Shown piece after piece: positions 17,201-19,594 of a stretch of 19,594 nt of DNA. Numbering within the stretch: position 1 is the first letter of the stretch; the number at the start of each line of letters is the position of its first letter. A program made the position numbers and the translations under genes. A model generated the notes under the pieces. It was given only the letters and a program-made list of their open reading frames with translations, had not been told where the DNA came from and did not search any database. The DNA lies in NCBI RefSeq assembly GCF_000003605.2, contig NW_003135348.1, positions 1 through 19,594 on the forward strand, written 5' to 3'. This DNA is from Saccoglossus kowalevskii (taxonomy: Eukaryota > Hemichordata > Enteropneusta > Harrimaniidae).

Positions 17201-17491
17201 GTTTACAAAGCTTAGGTTTGGTAAAGGGGGAAGGTATGTTTCAATTTATATTACCGTAAAATCTGTATTAGAAGCCGCATCCCAAATAGAAGTCGCACCT
17301 ATTCTTTTTGAATATCTGAGAACCAAAAATTCATCATTTCTCATATGTGTAGATGCTCTAATAGAAGCCGCATCCCCTCTGTTGCATTGTACCATTTTAA
17401 TAGAAGCCGCGGTTTCTAATACAGTTTTTACCGTAATATTAATATAATTGTACTATACCTACCCTCTTTACTAAACCTAAGCTTCACAAAC
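17201..17491. mobile_element. MITE with ~80-bp terminal inverted repeats
   Basis: The left arm (17201-17278) is an imperfect reverse complement of the right arm (17409-17491). Matching blocks are AAGCTTAGGTTTGGTAAAG on the left with CTTTACTAAACCTAAGCTT on the right, and CTGTATTAGAAGCCGC with GCGGTTTCTAATACAG. The 130-bp middle repeats the motif AATAGAAGCCGCATCCC about twice more, near 17285 and 17357. It has no coding capacity. No clear target duplication was found, so the superfamily is not assigned. Confidence 0.7.
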
Positions 17492-17528
17492 ATTTTTATG
17501 TTCAGTCACGGGATATTCAACTTTTATT

Positions 17529-18531
17529 AGCTCCGCTGTCGACTTTGTCGAGCGGAGCTTATCATATGAGTGATTGTCCGTCGGCGTCCGTCATCCGTGT
17601 CAATGTTTTATTGTTTCAACTTCTTCTTGAAAACTACAAGCCTGAATGCTTTGATATTTGGTGTGTATGTACCTGGGGTAGACCTCTCTTAGATTTGTTC
17701 ATTTCATGATATCTTCAATTCTCTAATTTTGGTGAATATTTTTGTCATTTTTGGTAAAAAGTTATATTTTTGACTTCTTGTAAAAAACCGCAAGTCCAAT
17801 TGCTTTGATATTGCATATATAGATGCTACATGTGGACCTTTCTCAGATTTGTTCATTTCGTGATGATATCTTCAATTCTCTAATTTTGGTGAATGTTTTT
17901 GTAATTTTGGTAAAAAGTGATATTTTCGACTTCTTGTTAAAAACCGCAAGTCCAATTGCTTTGATATTACATATACAGATACTACATGTGGTCCTTTCTC
18001 AGATTTGTTCATTTCGTGATGATATCTTAAATTCTCTAATTTTGGTGAATATTTTTGTCATTTTTGGTAAAAAGTGATATTTTCGACTTCTTGTTAAAAA
18101 CCAAAAGTCCAATTGCTTTGATATTACATATATAGGTACTACATGTGGACTTTTTCTCAGATTTGTTCATTTTGTGATGATATCCTCAATTCTCTAATTT
18201 TGGTGAATATTTTTGTCATTTTTGGTAAAAAGTGATATTTTTGACTTCTTGTTGAAAACCGCAAGTCTGATTGCTTTGATATTACATATATAGGTATTAC
18301 ATGTGGACCTCTCTCAGATTTGTTCATTTCGTGATATCTTCAATTATCTAATTTTGATGAATATTCATGTTATTTTTGGTAAAAAGCGATATTTTTGAAT
18401 TCTTGTTGAAAACAGCAAGTCCGATTGCTATACATACTATACATATTGTTCATTTTCTAATGATATCTTCTGTTCTTTAATTGAAATGTGCATTGCTAAC
18501 AGCGGAGCTATCTCAGCCGACAGGCTGCTTG
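17529..18531. mobile_element. Non-autonomous element made of ~156-bp tandem units
   Basis: The left end is a hairpin, AGCTCCGCT (17529-17537) with AGCGGAGCT (17551-17559), followed by a CGTCCGTC-rich stretch. The body has about five units of 154-158 bp, anchored by AGATTTGTTC at 17691, 17845, 18001, 18159 and 18316. The right end again has AGCGGAGCT (18501-18509), then a small hairpin CAGCC-GACA-GGCTG and CTTG before a T-run. Open frames through it are repeats without protein-like sequence. Left and right ends are inverted relative to each other over AGCTCCGCT. The terminal hairpin plus CTTG is loosely Helitron-like, but CTRR is not met exactly, so the class is uncertain. Confidence 0.6.
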
Positions 18532-18889
18532 TTTTTTTAAACTTAATTAAAACGCATTGCATTGTAATTGATTTTAACGCAACCCTATATGAGAACGCAT
18601 TTTAATCGAGTTCATATCGCAGCTACATGTGTATTAAAAGGTAATCCCATATACAAACAGCTAAAAACAATTGGCTGTGACCGGGCATTTAGTTCCAAAT
18701 TAAAAACAAACTGATTAATTAACTAATTATCATAATACTCAGGCAATTTGCAGCTTTTACACAGTTATAAAATCAAATTTATTTATTTCGCTATAATAAA
18801 ATTAGAGTTGCTTCCAGTATTATTTCTAAATACTGTGGATCGGATTGAAAGGCAGCACGAATCTACCGGTACTTGCAAGGTTGTTTCTG
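18532..18889. other. Intergenic DNA, no gene seen
   Basis: AT-rich sequence with no repeat, ORF or RNA gene recognised. Confidence 0.5.
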
Positions 18890-18988
18890 ATTGGCTACCC
18901 AATCATGACAACTAACAGTTAGACCAATCAGAGAGCAGCTTGTTTGATGACAATTTTTTTTAACTGTCAAATTCTGCCTTGTATATAT
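18890..18988 (+). promoter_or_regulatory. Candidate promoter with three CCAAT boxes and a TATA-like site
   Basis: CCAAT-type sites occur at 18890-18894 (as ATTGG), 18899-18903 and 18924-18928. All lie within 39 bp, with flanks such as TGATTGGCT and ACCAATCAGA that fit NF-Y. GTATATAT follows at 18981-18988. This may be the promoter of a gene beyond 19594; no exon of it is recognised here. Confidence 0.35.
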
Positions 18989-19594
18989 CCATCCAACTGA
19001 TTTCATTTTTTTTCAAAAAATCTGGCAAAAAAAAAAGAAAAGTTGTGATTCACACAGCTATTAACTAATGCGCGTGAATCAAGGTACCGCTATTTTTTTT
19101 CTTTGACTTTCAAATAGCTAGTCACAGGAAATACATTAGTAAAGGTTCAGGAAAGGAACGTTAGCCCTGTCTATCTGATGTCAACAATCTTGTCTGTAAC
19201 AAAGTGTTGTTTTTTGGCTCAATCTGTGAATCAGCAAAAAAAATAGTTTGAACCACGTTAGGAATGCAAAACTAGATGACCCCATCTTTTTTTTTTTCAT
19301 TACAAGAACTTACAAAAAGATGGCTATTTATTATACATGTGCCAGTGTCATATTTCTCACTGTAGCTGCTTTCACCATCATCGTCACCCTTACTGCTGTC
19401 AGTTTCGATTTAATTTTTTGTGTTAACCAGTTGCGTTGTAATTTGCTTTCTTTTCTCATTATCTTTTTCCGCTTTTCTAAGAAACCCATTTATTTTGTTT
19501 TGCTTATACAAATTATTAACCAGTCTGTGGTGACTCGGGTATTCTGCTAGCTCAGCTAACGTTAGTTTCCTAAATCGTCCGTTCAATGTCGGGG
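18989..19594. other. Downstream DNA, no gene seen
   Basis: Contains T- and A-runs. An open frame at 19321-19550 would give a hydrophobic peptide with no family resemblance, and is treated as chance in T-rich DNA. It could be a 5' UTR or intron of a neighbouring gene. Confidence 0.35.

Noticed and set aside
17823-18077. 84-codon repetitive frame
   Set aside because: It runs through the ~156-bp tandem units of a non-coding element; the apparent protein repeat is a DNA repeat.
17529-18531. Firm assignment as a Helitron
   Set aside because: The right end has a hairpin followed by CTTG rather than CTRR, and the left end does not start with a clear TC in an A/T site; kept only as a possibility.
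19248-19550. 100-codon hydrophobic frame
   Set aside because: T-rich DNA yields hydrophobic residues by chance; no signal of a family, and the start context and neighbours give no support.

Overview
This is a metazoan nuclear genomic window: AT-rich, intron-containing and full of short interspersed repeats and microsatellites. I see no bacterial-type genes. The one gene I can support is a plus-strand interferon regulatory factor (IRF), reconstructed as nine coding exons between 9322 and 15347. All eight introns have GT..AG ends with matching phases, and the joined frame is 426 codons plus a stop. The DNA-binding domain (DBD) is closest to the IRF-1/IRF-2 type, and no IRF-association domain (IAD1) is evident. 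The organism is probably a non-vertebrate, perhaps a marine invertebrate, because vertebrate-like IRF residues are embedded in a diverged tail. I cannot name the phylum.

Layout. Positions 1-9316 lie upstream and hold no supportable coding exon. They contain two same-orientation copies of a TTAA-flanked MITE (538-825, 1640-1898), a 130-bp hairpin repeat (1441-1570), a 54-bp tandem duplication (2436-2541), several perfect palindromes and scattered transcription-factor-like motifs. Those motifs include a CArG pair near 6990, a kappaB/CRE/TATA group at 7991-8088, and an RFX X-box plus YY1-like site just before the first coding exon. The transcription start and 5' UTR exon cannot be fixed from sequence alone.

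Positions 9322-15347 are the IRF gene. Its first two coding exons encode the DBD, the third a basic nuclear-localisation-like stretch, and the rest an acidic, Ser/Thr/Asn/Gln-rich regulatory tail with three consensus SUMO motifs. Two introns start within or beside strong inverted repeats at the 5' splice site. Intron 5 carries an antisense fragment of a non-LTR retrotransposon, and intron 8 carries a seven-copy 35-bp minisatellite.

Positions 15348-19594 hold the 3' UTR with poly(A) signals at 15524 and 15973, then intergenic DNA. That DNA includes a GT microsatellite, a MITE with about 80-bp terminal inverted repeats (17201-17491) and a roughly 1-kb element built from ~156-bp tandem units (17529-18531). 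A cluster of three CCAAT boxes with a TATA-like site (18890-18988) may be the promoter of a gene beyond the window.

I found no wholly new biological system. The most unusual features are the hairpins at two IRF splice donors, the possible truncated IRF isoforms, and the repeat families.
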